Shown here one piece after another: positions 8,037-14,072 of a DNA stretch of 14,246 bases (positions within the stretch are counted from its first letter, which is position 1; each line of letters opens with the position of its first letter). Made by a program: the position numbers and the translations under genes. The notes below the pieces were generated by a model that did not search any database, was not told where the DNA came from, and was given only the letters and a program-made list of their open reading frames with translations. The stretch comes from an uncultured Bacteroidales bacterium. GTDB taxonomy: Bacteria > Bacteroidota > Bacteroidia > Bacteroidales > UBA932. The stretch spans positions 1 through 14,246 of the forward strand of contig CABQAB010000019.1 in NCBI GenBank assembly GCA_902461985.1. Direction: 5' to 3'.

Positions 8037-8068
8037 CAAATATAGTGTTTATCGTCTATGGGCACAAA
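8037..8068 (-). promoter_or_regulatory. Promoter of the lysR-transporter-tcdA operon
   Basis: On the minus strand TTTG (8068-8065), a 20-base spacer and TATATTTG (8044-8037) match the Bacteroidota primary-sigma pattern TTTG/TAnnTTTG exactly. The leader to the lysR ATG at 7995 would be about 35 bases and is A/T-rich. Confidence 0.75.
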
Positions 8069-8071
8069 AAA

Positions 8072-8110
8072 AGTTTCTCAGTCCGCTGCGTATCCGTCAA
8101 ACCAAGAAAC
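8072..8110. other. Inverted repeat upstream of the lysR promoter
   Basis: AGTTTCT (8072-8078) and AGAAACT (8104-8110) are perfect inverted arms 25 bases apart, immediately upstream of the lysR -33 box, where an LTTR often binds. Read on the minus strand, the second arm runs into a seven-T run, so it could instead be a weak long-loop second terminator for the small gene at 8187-8288. The sequence does not decide between these. Confidence 0.35.
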
Positions 8111-8116
8111 TGACTT

Positions 8117-8136
8117 GAAAAACTTCCGCCGGAAGC
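8117..8136 (-). terminator. Intrinsic terminator of the small membrane-protein gene
   Basis: On the minus strand CTTCC (8135-8131), loop GGC and GGAAG (8127-8123) form a short GC-containing hairpin followed at once by TTTTTC (8122-8117). It lies about 50 bases past the stop at 8187 and upstream of the lysR promoter, so it would insulate the two units. The stem is only 5 bp. Confidence 0.5.
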
Positions 8137-8186
8137 GGAGCATTTCATATACACACTACACTAACTTTCACCACACTGAGAAGCCT

Positions 8187-8288
8187 CTAAAGAGCCTTGC
8201 CGTTCTTTCTGTGAGTCTCCGAATAAGCATTGAACAGAGAAACCATCACACAAACCACTATCATTGAAAGGAAAATTGCTGTCTTCAT
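8187..8288 (-). CDS. Small single-span membrane protein (33 residues), unannotated type
   Basis: A 33-codon open frame (ATG at 8288-8286, TAG at 8189-8187). Residues 1-3 are MKT, residues 4-22 form one strongly hydrophobic helix (AIFLSMIVVCVMVSLFNAY), and the tail SETHRKNGKAL is polar and basic. This fits a small inner-membrane protein; the basic tail suggests a cytoplasmic C-terminus by the positive-inside rule. The case that it is a gene rests on context: an exact TTTG-N19-TACCTTTG promoter lies 58 bases upstream of the ATG, an A-rich, GAG-containing stretch (AAAAAGCAAGAGTT) precedes the ATG, and a terminator hairpin follows about 50 bases after the stop. So it looks like a complete one-gene unit between rpoN and lysR. 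I recognise no family. The alternative is that the transcript is a noncoding RNA. The overlapping longer frame (from 8427) contains the promoter and is less likely. Confidence 0.5.
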   Translation of the reverse strand: MKTAIFLSMIVVCVMVSLFNAYSETHRKNGKAL

Positions 8289-8345
8289 AACTCTTGCTTT
8301 TTGTCGCGCCCATTGCGCTTCGTTCTACTTTTCTGATTACGGTTG

Positions 8346-8376
8346 CAAAGGTAGTGCGAGCCGGAGCAACTGCAAA
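8346..8376 (-). promoter_or_regulatory. Consensus promoter for the small membrane-protein gene
   Basis: On the minus strand TTTG (8376-8373), a 19-base spacer and TACCTTTG (8353-8346) match the Bacteroidota consensus exactly. The spacer has CGGCT placed 5 bases before the -7 box, as does the lipoprotein promoter at 11158-11189. The leader to the ATG at 8288 would be about 50 bases and holds a small GCGC/GCGC hairpin at 8306-8318. Confidence 0.7.
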
Positions 8377-8404
8377 ACGCGTGTTATGATTTGTTTGCAT
8401 CGCG

Positions 8405-8425
8405 GCTATCGAAAAAACCGATAGC
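8405..8425. repeat. Hairpin in the rpoN 3' region
   Basis: GCTATCG (8405-8411) and CGATAGC (8419-8425) are perfect 7-bp arms around the loop AAAAAAC. There is no following T-run on either strand, so I do not call it a terminator. It lies between the small-gene promoter and the dispersed repeats. The 8289-8609 stretch holds this hairpin, the promoter and three repeats, and no other gene that I can support. Confidence 0.4.
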
Positions 8426-8443
8426 AAGATTATTTCGAAAGTC

Positions 8444-8487
8444 TGTCATATCGAGCAAAGCCCAAAGGGCGCAGCCGAGATATCTTT
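8444..8487 (+). repeat. TGTCATATCGA...GATATCT repeat, plus orientation
   Basis: A diverged copy of the repeat seen after cysS and miaB. It starts TGTCATATCGAGC and ends CCGAGATATCTTTT. The outer stem ATATC (8448-8452) with GATAT (8479-8483) is preserved although its bases differ from the other copies. An inner hairpin GCCC-AAA-GGGC lies at 8460-8470. It faces the copy at 8510-8546. Confidence 0.65.
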
Positions 8488-8509
8488 TCAAGCAACTCTT
8501 CACCACAAT

Positions 8510-8546
8510 AAGATCTCTCCACTCGCTCCGCTCGGTCGAGATGACA
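8510..8546 (-). repeat. TGTCATCTCGA...GAGATCT repeat downstream of rpoN
   Basis: On the minus strand this reads TGTCATCTCGACCGAGCGG and ends GGAGAGATCTTAT. The outer stem is ATCTC with GAGAT (8538-8542 with 8513-8517). It is in the sense direction relative to rpoN, 64 bases past the rpoN stop. Together with 8444-8487 it forms a roughly 100-base inverted pair. Confidence 0.65.
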
Positions 8547-8562
8547 TTACCCAGTCATAAAA

Positions 8563-8598
8563 ACTCCCTATCCCGCAGACAACGCAGCAGATTGGTTG
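8563..8598 (-). repeat. 36-base dispersed repeat downstream of rpoN
   Basis: On the minus strand this segment matches 13951-13986 on the plus strand at 33 of 36 positions, with the shared core CTGCGTTGTCTGCGGGA. It begins 11 bases after the rpoN stop and is in the same sense relative to its gene as the miaB copy is to miaB. Confidence 0.75.
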
Positions 8599-8609
8599 CT
8601 ATGACAAGT

Positions 8610-10019
8610 TTAAAGTATTTCCCTTCTCATGCGTGACTTTGGAATATTAAGCTGGTCCCTGTACTTTGCAATCGTCCTGCGGGCCACATTATAGCCCTTA
8701 GCCTTCATCAGGTCCACGATTTCGTCATCCGTGAGCGGCTGCTGCTTGTTCTCTCCGTCCACGATTTCCTTCAGCACAGTCTTAAGTTCCCTTGTGGATA
8801 CATCTTCGCCAGCCTGGTTCTTGATGCTCTCGGAAAAGAAATATTTAAGAGGGAATATTCCGAAATGCGTCTCGATGTATTTTGAATTGGCGACTCTGGA
8901 TATGGTCGAGATATCGTAGCCTGTGACATCTGCTATATCCTTGAGAATCATTGGCTTTATCTTGGTTTCATCACCTTCGAGGAAATATTCCTTCTGGTAG
9001 TCGAGAATAGCCCGCATTGTGGTCATGAGAGTCGTATGCCTCTGTCTCAACGCATCCACGAACCATTTCGCCGATTCGATTTTCTTCTTCACGAAAGTAG
9101 CCGCATCCTTTTTAGCCCTTTCAGACGAATTGGCGGCTTCCATGAGAATGTCCGCATATTTGTTGTTCACCTTGACCTCAGGAACTGAAAAACGGGGCAT
9201 GCTGAGTTCGAACTTCCCGTCCTCAACATCCAATATGAAATCCGGCACGACCTGACGGGTATGGTCCGTATAAGCATCCGAAACCTGTCCTCCAGGTGTA
9301 GGGTTGAGTTTGACGATACGCGCCATTGCAGTCTTGAGCCGTTCCGAAGACATGCCCGTCTGGGACATTATACGGTTATAGTCCTTTTTCGTGAATTCAT
9401 TGAAATGGGAAGATATGATTTTCTTAGCATCATCCACCGCCTGGTTAGGCTTGAGGGCATTGAGCTGGATAAGGAGACATTCCCTCAGATCTCTTGCGCC
9501 CACCCCTGCAGGTTCGAATGACTGGACTACTTTCAACATAGCCTCCACTTCCTCCTCGTCCGTCTCGATTCCCGCCCTGAACGCCATCTCGTCCACAAGA
9601 CGGTCCAGGGTGCGGCGCAGATAGCCGTCATCATCGAGACTGTATATTATATAATTGGCGACCTCTCTCTGATGCTCGCCCAGTTCCCTGAACTGCAGCT
9701 GCTCCGTAAGGTTGTGCGGGAAAGACTCCTGCACCGAGAAGGTCTCCCGGCGCGGACGGTCATCGTATTTGCTGTAATTGTCAGAGCGGAGACGATAGGA
9801 CGGAATCGGATCATCCTCCTTGTAATCAGACAAGGAAACCTCCCGTGAATTTTCGGATCTGTCCTTGCTGTCATCTTCTTCGAGAACCGGGTTCTCCTCT
9901 ATTTCCTGGCGGACTCTCTGTTCCAGGCTCTGAATCGGAAGTTCGATAAGCTTCGCAGTCATGATCTGCTGCGGTGACAACTTCTGAATCTGTTTCTGTT
10001 CCAGTGATTGCTTCAGCAT
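8610..10019 (-). CDS. rpoN: RNA polymerase sigma-54 factor
   Basis: A 469-residue alternative sigma factor that recognises -24/-12 promoters and needs an AAA+ activator. The domain order is complete. Gln/Leu-rich region I is at 1-50 (MLKQSLEQKQIQKLSPQQIM), which binds activator and core. An acidic linker (EENPVLEEDDSKDRSE) runs from about 43 and is followed by the core-binding region (about 100-280). The C-terminal DNA-binding part includes the DISTISRVANSKYIETHFGIFPLKYFFS segment. The hallmark RpoN box reads ARRTIAKYRD at about 446-455. The start at 10019 is fixed by region I and lies 2 bases after the SPOR-gene stop, so it is the third gene of a tight operon. No enhancer-binding activator is in the window. 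Two dispersed repeats lie downstream in sense orientation. Confidence 0.97.
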   Translation of the reverse strand: MLKQSLEQKQIQKLSPQQIMTAKLIELPIQSLEQRVRQEIEENPVLEEDDSKDRSENSREVSLSDYKEDDPIPSYRLRSDNYSKYDDRPRRETFSVQESFPHNLTEQLQFRELGEHQREVANYIIYSLDDDGYLRRTLDRLVDEMAFRAGIETDEEEVEAMLKVVQSFEPAGVGARDLRECLLIQLNALKPNQAVDDAKKIISSHFNEFTKKDYNRIMSQTGMSSERLKTAMARIVKLNPTPGGQVSDAYTDHTRQVVPDFILDVEDGKFELSMPRFSVPEVKVNNKYADILMEAANSSERAKKDAATFVKKKIESAKWFVDALRQRHTTLMTTMRAILDYQKEYFLEGDETKIKPMILKDIADVTGYDISTISRVANSKYIETHFGIFPLKYFFSESIKNQAGEDVSTRELKTVLKEIVDGENKQQPLTDDEIVDLMKAKGYNVARRTIAKYRDQLNIPKSRMRREIL

Positions 10020-10021
10020 GA

Positions 10022-10615
10022 CTATTGATTTTGAATTTGGACTACAGGTCTCAAAACCTTGACTGTATCTGTTATATAGGTCTCATTGGAGTCTGCTGCG
10101 GGGTAGTTGATTTTTTCCCTTACAAGCAGAGCTCTCGGATATTCGTTTTCAAGCCTGACAAGCAATGCCATAGCCTCGGAACGGGTCCGGAAATCCCCCA
10201 CGGTAACTTTGAAATACGGATTGGCGTAGGTTCTGTAGACGGGCACGCCAGGATATGCCTGCGAAAACTTTGTGACTATGGTTTCGGAAGCCGTCCTCGC
10301 TGTCTGGGCATTGTCGAAAAAGATCCTCACCCTGTAGCCGCTGATGCTTCTTTCAGGATTGGACGCAATCTGTCTGTCCAGAGCCGACTTCACAGCATCC
10401 GACTGGGTCACCTGCACCGTTGCAGCGTCACCTTCCGCCTTTGAAGGCATCACCGACCATATAATCTTGCCGGCGAGGGTCGTATCAACTGCCGGAAGAG
10501 CTTTGTAGACTATTGAATCCACGAGTTCATATCCCTCCGGAACCACTATATCCTGGGCTTTCGCCCCTACGGAAAGGAGCAGCAGCAAAATGCAAGTATA
10601 AAATTTTCCGTTCAT
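10022..10615 (-). CDS. Exported SPOR-domain protein
   Basis: A 197-residue periplasmic protein. The signal peptide MNGKFYTCILLLLLSVGAKA has a clear AKA-Q cleavage site at 20-21. After a linker, residues about 91-167 form a SPOR domain: GYRVRIFFDNA, then TKFSQAYPGVPVYRTYANPYFKV, GDFRTRSEAMALLVRL and PRALLV. SPOR domains bind denuded glycan strands of septal peptidoglycan, so a role in cell-wall or division remodelling is likely, but no enzyme domain is attached. The Tyr-Phe-Lys-Val-Thr-Val-Gly-Asp-Phe core is a good match to the family. The stop is 2 bases from rpoN and the start 7 bases from the lipoprotein stop, so the three genes are probably co-transcribed. The start at 10615 is set by the signal peptide. 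Confidence 0.88.
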   Translation of the reverse strand: MNGKFYTCILLLLLSVGAKAQDIVVPEGYELVDSIVYKALPAVDTTLAGKIIWSVMPSKAEGDAATVQVTQSDAVKSALDRQIASNPERSISGYRVRIFFDNAQTARTASETIVTKFSQAYPGVPVYRTYANPYFKVTVGDFRTRSEAMALLVRLENEYPRALLVREKINYPAADSNETYITDTVKVLRPVVQIQNQ

Positions 10616-10622
10616 CAGAGAC

Positions 10623-11129
10623 CTATTTAGAGACCATATTCATCAGATCCGTAAGTTTCATCACATGGCTGATGTTCTTCGACACTCCCAAAGCCTTGCC
10701 GGTGCCCGAAATTTCCACGGTGAAATCGTCATATTTGCCGGCCAGGGCATTCATAAGGGTAAGATACGATGCCATTGACGAGAGTTTTGCGTGTCCGGTG
10801 AGCAGATATATCACTTCAGAATGTCCCTTGAGTTCAAAAGGCTCGACTTCAAAGCATCCTGCAGGCTCGCCTTTATAAAGAAGCGTGGCCCTGGCATCGG
10901 CGAGACTCAAAGTTACCGTGGGATTGTCGACCCCCACATAGAAAGTGGCGTCGATTGCAGTCAACCCCACAGGAGTGAGTTTGTCGAGTTTGAACGAAGT
11001 CATTCTGATTTCGCTTATTTTCCTGATTGCAGCTTTCTCGATTGCCCCGCAACCGGTGGACATAAATCCCGCGCCAAGGGTCAGGACGAGAGCGATCAAA
11101 ACCGCAAAACATGTTCTATTCCTTTTCAT
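10623..11129 (-). CDS. LEA type 2 (WHy-like) family lipoprotein
   Basis: A 168-residue probable lipoprotein. The N-terminus MKRNRTCFAVLIALVLTLGA is a signal peptide leading to MSTGC with Cys27 as the lipidated residue; the lipobox is acceptable but lacks Leu at -3. The rest resembles the LEA-14/water-stress fold of small beta proteins: ITSFKLDK-like opening, VDNPTVTLSLADARATLLYKG, then a repeat-like FEVEPFELKGHSEV, and a closing FTVEISGTGKALG. Family members are often envelope-associated; no specific function is known. I chose the start at 11129 because it gives the signal peptide. The frame is open to 11234, but that stretch contains the promoter. First gene of the lipoprotein-SPOR-rpoN operon. 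Confidence 0.78.
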   Translation of the reverse strand: MKRNRTCFAVLIALVLTLGAGFMSTGCGAIEKAAIRKISEIRMTSFKLDKLTPVGLTAIDATFYVGVDNPTVTLSLADARATLLYKGEPAGCFEVEPFELKGHSEVIYLLTGHAKLSSMASYLTLMNALAGKYDDFTVEISGTGKALGVSKNISHVMKLTDLMNMVSK

Positions 11130-11157
11130 AAGTACGAATATTCCCAGTCTCAGTCCG

Positions 11158-11189
11158 CAAAGGTAATGAAAGCCGAGCGCAAAGACAAA
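11158..11189 (-). promoter_or_regulatory. Promoter of the lipoprotein-SPOR-rpoN operon
   Basis: On the minus strand TTTG (11189-11186), a 20-base spacer and TACCTTTG (11165-11158) match the Bacteroidota pattern. CGGCT stands 5 bases before the -7 box, exactly as at 8346-8376. The leader to the ATG at 11129 would be about 22 bases. Confidence 0.7.
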
Positions 11190-11239
11190 CGAAGTTTGAG
11201 TCTTTTCTTGTGCTTCCATATAACAATCCGACATTATTT

Positions 11240-12406
11240 TTACAGAAGTTTCTTCAATTCATCAATGTCAGGCAGAGCCTTTTTGAGCCGTTCCGGCATA
11301 TCGTCAGAGGTGCTGTATGTCGCCACGCCCATAGGCTTGTCATAATCCTGAATCACATACTCGACATACTTCTTGTTCGCGCTCGAACAAAGCACAATAC
11401 CGATAGCAGGATTCTCGTGCGGCTTCCTCATCCGGTCATCAGCAATTCTCAGATAGGTGCACAGCTGACCAAGATATATCGATTTGAATGGACCTTTTTT
11501 CAACTCAATGATAACCAGAGCATTGAGTTCCCTGTTGAAGAATACCAAATCTGGGAAATGATCGACACCGAAAGCCTCCAGATGATACTGATTTCCGATA
11601 AAGGCGAAATCCTTTCCGAAAGTCATAATGAACTGCTTGATATTCTGCACAATCTCCTGTTCTATAACCTTTTCATCGACATCGGCAATATCTCTCGCAC
11701 CGAGTTCTTCCGTGTTGATGAAATCCAGAAAATACTCATCCTTGAACGCCATTACCGCGCGTCTGGCATGTTCGGATGAAGGCAATTTCTGCAAAAAGTT
11801 ATTCGGCATATTCGACTGATGGTGATAATCGTCTTCAGCCATGCTTTTCTTCAGACTTTCAAGCGAAAAGTGCATCTGCGAGCAAAGTCTGATATAGAAA
11901 AACAGCTCGTCCCGGTCCTTTACCTGAGACAAGATGTGATAATGATGAGTAAAAGGGACATTCAGGAAATCCTCAAGAGACAATCCTGACAAATTCGTTC
12001 GTTGCAACGAACGAATTACCTGCAGACCGTAACACGTCAAGTCTAAAGACTCATTATTTTGCTGATTATCAGAAGTTAATGTCAAATCGTTCGTTGCAAC
12101 GAACGGTTTATCAATAAGCATCGCCCACTTTTCATAGAAGATTCTCATCTTCCTCATATTTGCCTCTGAAAATCCTCTGAGACCAGGCATCGATTTCTGC
12201 AGCCTTTCACTGATAACGGACAAAGCTCCGGTACCCCAATATCCATCCCTCGAATTAGCTGAAATATACTGGCCGATGCCAAAATATAATGCCAACTGTT
12301 CAGCATTGACTTTCTTCGAAGCCTGATACTGACTTTGAAGAATAGCCGTCTTGATAATCTCGACAGCCTCAACATAATTGCTATAGAAATCTTTAGTGTC
12401 CATCAT
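11240..12406 (-). CDS. DUF1016 (YhcG-type) PDDEXK nuclease-domain protein
   Basis: A 388-residue protein of the YhcG/DUF1016 family. The N-terminal DUF1016_N domain covers about 10-185 (YFGIGQYISANS, LRGFSEANMRKMRIFYEKW, VPFTHHYHILSQVKD). The C-terminal PDDEXK-like nuclease covers about 215-388 and shows the catalytic pattern: Asp286 (PDLVFFNREL), then Glu301 and Lys303 in VIIELKKG, followed by the GQLCTYL helix. Family members are often encoded near type I restriction systems or mobile elements, and their activity is poorly known. Here it stands alone between housekeeping genes. A polar linker of about 40 residues (99-140) contains two copies of a DNA palindrome. The start is one of two adjacent ATGs (12406 or 12403); an upstream ATG at 12445 would place the -7 box inside the gene. 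Divergent from miaB across 168 bases. Confidence 0.88.
   Translation of the reverse strand: MMDTKDFYSNYVEAVEIIKTAILQSQYQASKKVNAEQLALYFGIGQYISANSRDGYWGTGALSVISERLQKSMPGLRGFSEANMRKMRIFYEKWAMLIDKPFVATNDLTLTSDNQQNNESLDLTCYGLQVIRSLQRTNLSGLSLEDFLNVPFTHHYHILSQVKDRDELFFYIRLCSQMHFSLESLKKSMAEDDYHHQSNMPNNFLQKLPSSEHARRAVMAFKDEYFLDFINTEELGARDIADVDEKVIEQEIVQNIKQFIMTFGKDFAFIGNQYHLEAFGVDHFPDLVFFNRELNALVIIELKKGPFKSIYLGQLCTYLRIADDRMRKPHENPAIGIVLCSSANKKYVEYVIQDYDKPMGVATYSTSDDMPERLKKALPDIDELKKLL
11992..12017. repeat. 26-bp perfect palindrome inside the DUF1016 gene
   Basis: AATTCGTTCGTTG followed directly by its reverse complement, centred between 12004 and 12005. It encodes residues near 130-138 of the nuclease protein. 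Its core recurs at 12088-12105. Confidence 0.85.
12088..12105. repeat. 18-bp perfect palindrome, second copy
   Basis: CGTTCGTTG followed by its reverse complement, centred between 12096 and 12097, exactly 92 bases from the first centre. It encodes residues near 101-107 (PFVATN) in a different reading frame of the palindrome from the first copy, so the shared DNA is not explained by a repeated peptide. Confidence 0.85.
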
Positions 12407-12420
12407 ACTCCAATTTCTCA

Positions 12421-12428
12421 CAAAAATA
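12421..12428 (-). promoter_or_regulatory. Candidate -7 box for the DUF1016 gene
   Basis: TATTTTTG on the minus strand (12428-12421) matches TAnnTTTG, 15 bases upstream of the ATG at 12406. No good TTTG lies 17-23 bases further upstream, so this is tentative. Confidence 0.4.
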
Positions 12429-12475
12429 CAGTTTTTCTGCAACACCGCCTCGCGTTTATTTGTCCTTTGTTAAAC

Positions 12476-12506
12476 TTTCATTATCGGCACAAATTTATTA
12501 CTTTTG
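12476..12506 (+). promoter_or_regulatory. Promoter of miaB
   Basis: TACTTTTG (12499-12506) matches the -7 consensus exactly, and TTTC (12476-12479) lies 19 bases upstream as a three-of-four -33 box. The leader to the miaB ATG would be about 60 bases. Confidence 0.6.
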
Positions 12507-12536
12507 CCCTGCAAATTTTGGGTTCAACGGACAACT

Positions 12537-12557
12537 CTGCAAATCTAAGGTTTGCAG
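12537..12557 (+). promoter_or_regulatory. Hairpin in the miaB leader
   Basis: CTGCAAA (12537-12543) and TTTGCAG (12551-12557) form a perfect 7-bp stem with loop TCTAAGG, ending 17 bases before the ATG. A second CTGCAAA at 12509-12515, near the expected transcription start, could pair with the same 3' arm. Whether it affects expression is unknown. Confidence 0.4.
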
Positions 12558-12574
12558 GCGGAAAACATCTTGAC

Positions 12575-13957
12575 ATGAACAGACTCAGACCTATATCGGA
12601 TGAAACGAGGCCGCAGGTGTATATAGAGACCTACGGCTGCCAGATGAATGTAAACGACTCGGAAGTAATTCTTTCCGTATTGCAGGACAACGGATATGCC
12701 CTTACGGGCGACATTGACAAGGCGGACGTGATTCTCGCGAACACCTGTTCCATCAGGGACAACGCCGAACAGCGGATCTGGGGCCGGATCGAGCAGTTCA
12801 GGCTTCAAAAAAAGAGGAATCCCGCCGTCGTCATCGGCATCGTGGGCTGCATGGCGGAGAGGCTGAAGGACAAGCTGCTTGAGAAAGTTGACCTCGTCGC
12901 GGGACCTGACACCTACAGGGACATTGCCCGCATGATTTCCGACGTGCGCCCGGATTCGCCCCAGATAAACGTGCTTCTGTCGAGGGAAGAGACCTATGCC
13001 GACATTTCTCCCGTGCGCATGGACAAGAACGGGGTGTCTGCCTACATATCGATAATGAGGGGCTGCAACAACGCCTGCTCCTACTGCGTAGTGCCTTACA
13101 CGAGGGGGGCGGAAAGAAGCCGTGACGCCGCATCGATTCTCAGGGAGGCGCGGGAACTTTTCGAAAACGGATACAGGGAAATCAACCTCCTCGGACAGAA
13201 CGTGGATTCATATCTCTGGAAAGACGGGGACAGGAGCGTGGATTTCGCGGATCTGCTTGCCATGACGGCGGAAATAAGCCCGGAACTGAGAATCAGGTTC
13301 TCGACTTCACATCCCAAGGACATCAGCGACAAGGTCCTCTACACCATGGCGGCCCACGAAAACATCTGCCGCCACATCCATCTGCCCGTCCAGAGCGGTT
13401 CTTCCGCGATGCTCGAAAAAATGAGAAGGAAGTATGACAGGGAGTGGTATCTCGCGAGGGTGGCCAAAATACGTGAAGTGATGCCTGACTGCGGTCTGAG
13501 TACGGACGTAATCGCCGGATTCAGCGGAGAGACCCCACAGGACCACCAGGACACGCTTTCGCTTTTCAGGGAAGTGTGCTTTGATTCGGCCTTCATGTTC
13601 CAGTACTCGGAGCGTCCCGGCACGCTTGCATCCAGGAAATACCCGGACGATGTCGCGCCGGAAATCAAGACCGCACGTCTCAACGAAATCATTGAACTCC
13701 AGACCCGCATGAGTCTTGAAAGCAACCGGAAGGATGTGGGAAAGACTTTCAGGGTGCTTGTGGAAGGCAGGTCAAAAAGGGATGAAAAGGATCTTTGCGG
13801 ACGTGCCGGCAACAACAAGATGTGCGTTTTCCCGGCTGACGAAAAAAGGCGTGCCGAGGCAGGACTGCCGCCACTCAAGGCCGGTGACTATGTGGATGTG
13901 GTCGTGAATGACTGCACTTCGGCGACCCTGCTGTGCACGGTGTCTTGGAGCAACTGA
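12575..13957 (+). CDS. miaB: tRNA-2-methylthio-N6-dimethylallyladenosine synthase MiaB
   Basis: A 460-residue radical-SAM methylthiotransferase that converts i6A37 to ms2i6A37 in tRNAs reading UNN codons. The N-terminal UPF0004 domain has its three cluster cysteines, Cys22 (ETYGCQMNVNDSE), Cys58 (ANTCSIRDNAEQR) and Cys92 (GCMAERLKD), which hold the auxiliary [4Fe-4S] cluster. The radical-SAM motif CNNACSYC gives Cys164, Cys168 and Cys171. The radical-SAM barrel runs to about 385 (HLPVQSGSS, TDVIAGFSGET), and a TRAM RNA-binding domain closes the protein. The CSIRDNAEQR and VPYTRG motifs separate MiaB from RimO and MtaB. I chose the start at 12575; the frame is open back to 12335, but that part covers the promoter and the divergent gene. 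A dispersed repeat overlaps the stop codon. Confidence 0.97.
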   Translation: MNRLRPISDETRPQVYIETYGCQMNVNDSEVILSVLQDNGYALTGDIDKADVILANTCSIRDNAEQRIWGRIEQFRLQKKRNPAVVIGIVGCMAERLKDKLLEKVDLVAGPDTYRDIARMISDVRPDSPQINVLLSREETYADISPVRMDKNGVSAYISIMRGCNNACSYCVVPYTRGAERSRDAASILREARELFENGYREINLLGQNVDSYLWKDGDRSVDFADLLAMTAEISPELRIRFSTSHPKDISDKVLYTMAAHENICRHIHLPVQSGSSAMLEKMRRKYDREWYLARVAKIREVMPDCGLSTDVIAGFSGETPQDHQDTLSLFREVCFDSAFMFQYSERPGTLASRKYPDDVAPEIKTARLNEIIELQTRMSLESNRKDVGKTFRVLVEGRSKRDEKDLCGRAGNNKMCVFPADEKRRAEAGLPPLKAGDYVDVVVNDCTSATLLCTVSWSN

Positions 13958-13986
13958 TCTGCTGCGTTGTCTGCGGGACAGGGAGT
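13951..13986 (+). repeat. 36-base dispersed repeat overlapping the miaB stop
   Basis: The partner of 8563-8598 in inverted orientation on the chromosome, 33 of 36 positions identical. It begins at the last miaB codons and covers the TGA at 13955-13957. Confidence 0.75.
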
Positions 13987-14012
13987 CGGTCACAACCGTC
14001 GAGGTTGCTCCC
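13981..14012. other. Nested stem-loop downstream of miaB
   Basis: GGGAG (13981-13985) pairs with CTCCC (14008-14012), and inside it CAACC (13993-13997) pairs with GGTTG (14003-14007) around GTCGA. The outer arm overlaps the 36-base repeat. No T-run follows, so it is not a classical terminator. Confidence 0.4.
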
Positions 14013-14072
14013 TCGCCCCTGCCCTTGACGCCTTGCATCTCAATCACTCCAAAACACCCGACTTCCCGATGC

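Noticed and set aside
8161..8427. An 88-codon minus-strand open frame covering the small-gene region
   Set aside because: It contains the consensus promoter inside its coding part, has no hydrophobic or domain-like pattern, and overlaps the 33-codon frame, which has better placed signals. A shorter start within it (after the promoter) remains possible but has no supporting feature.
12335..12574. 80-codon N-terminal extension of miaB
   Set aside because: It runs over the divergent nuclease gene and the miaB promoter, and MiaB proteins start near the MNRLRPIS position.
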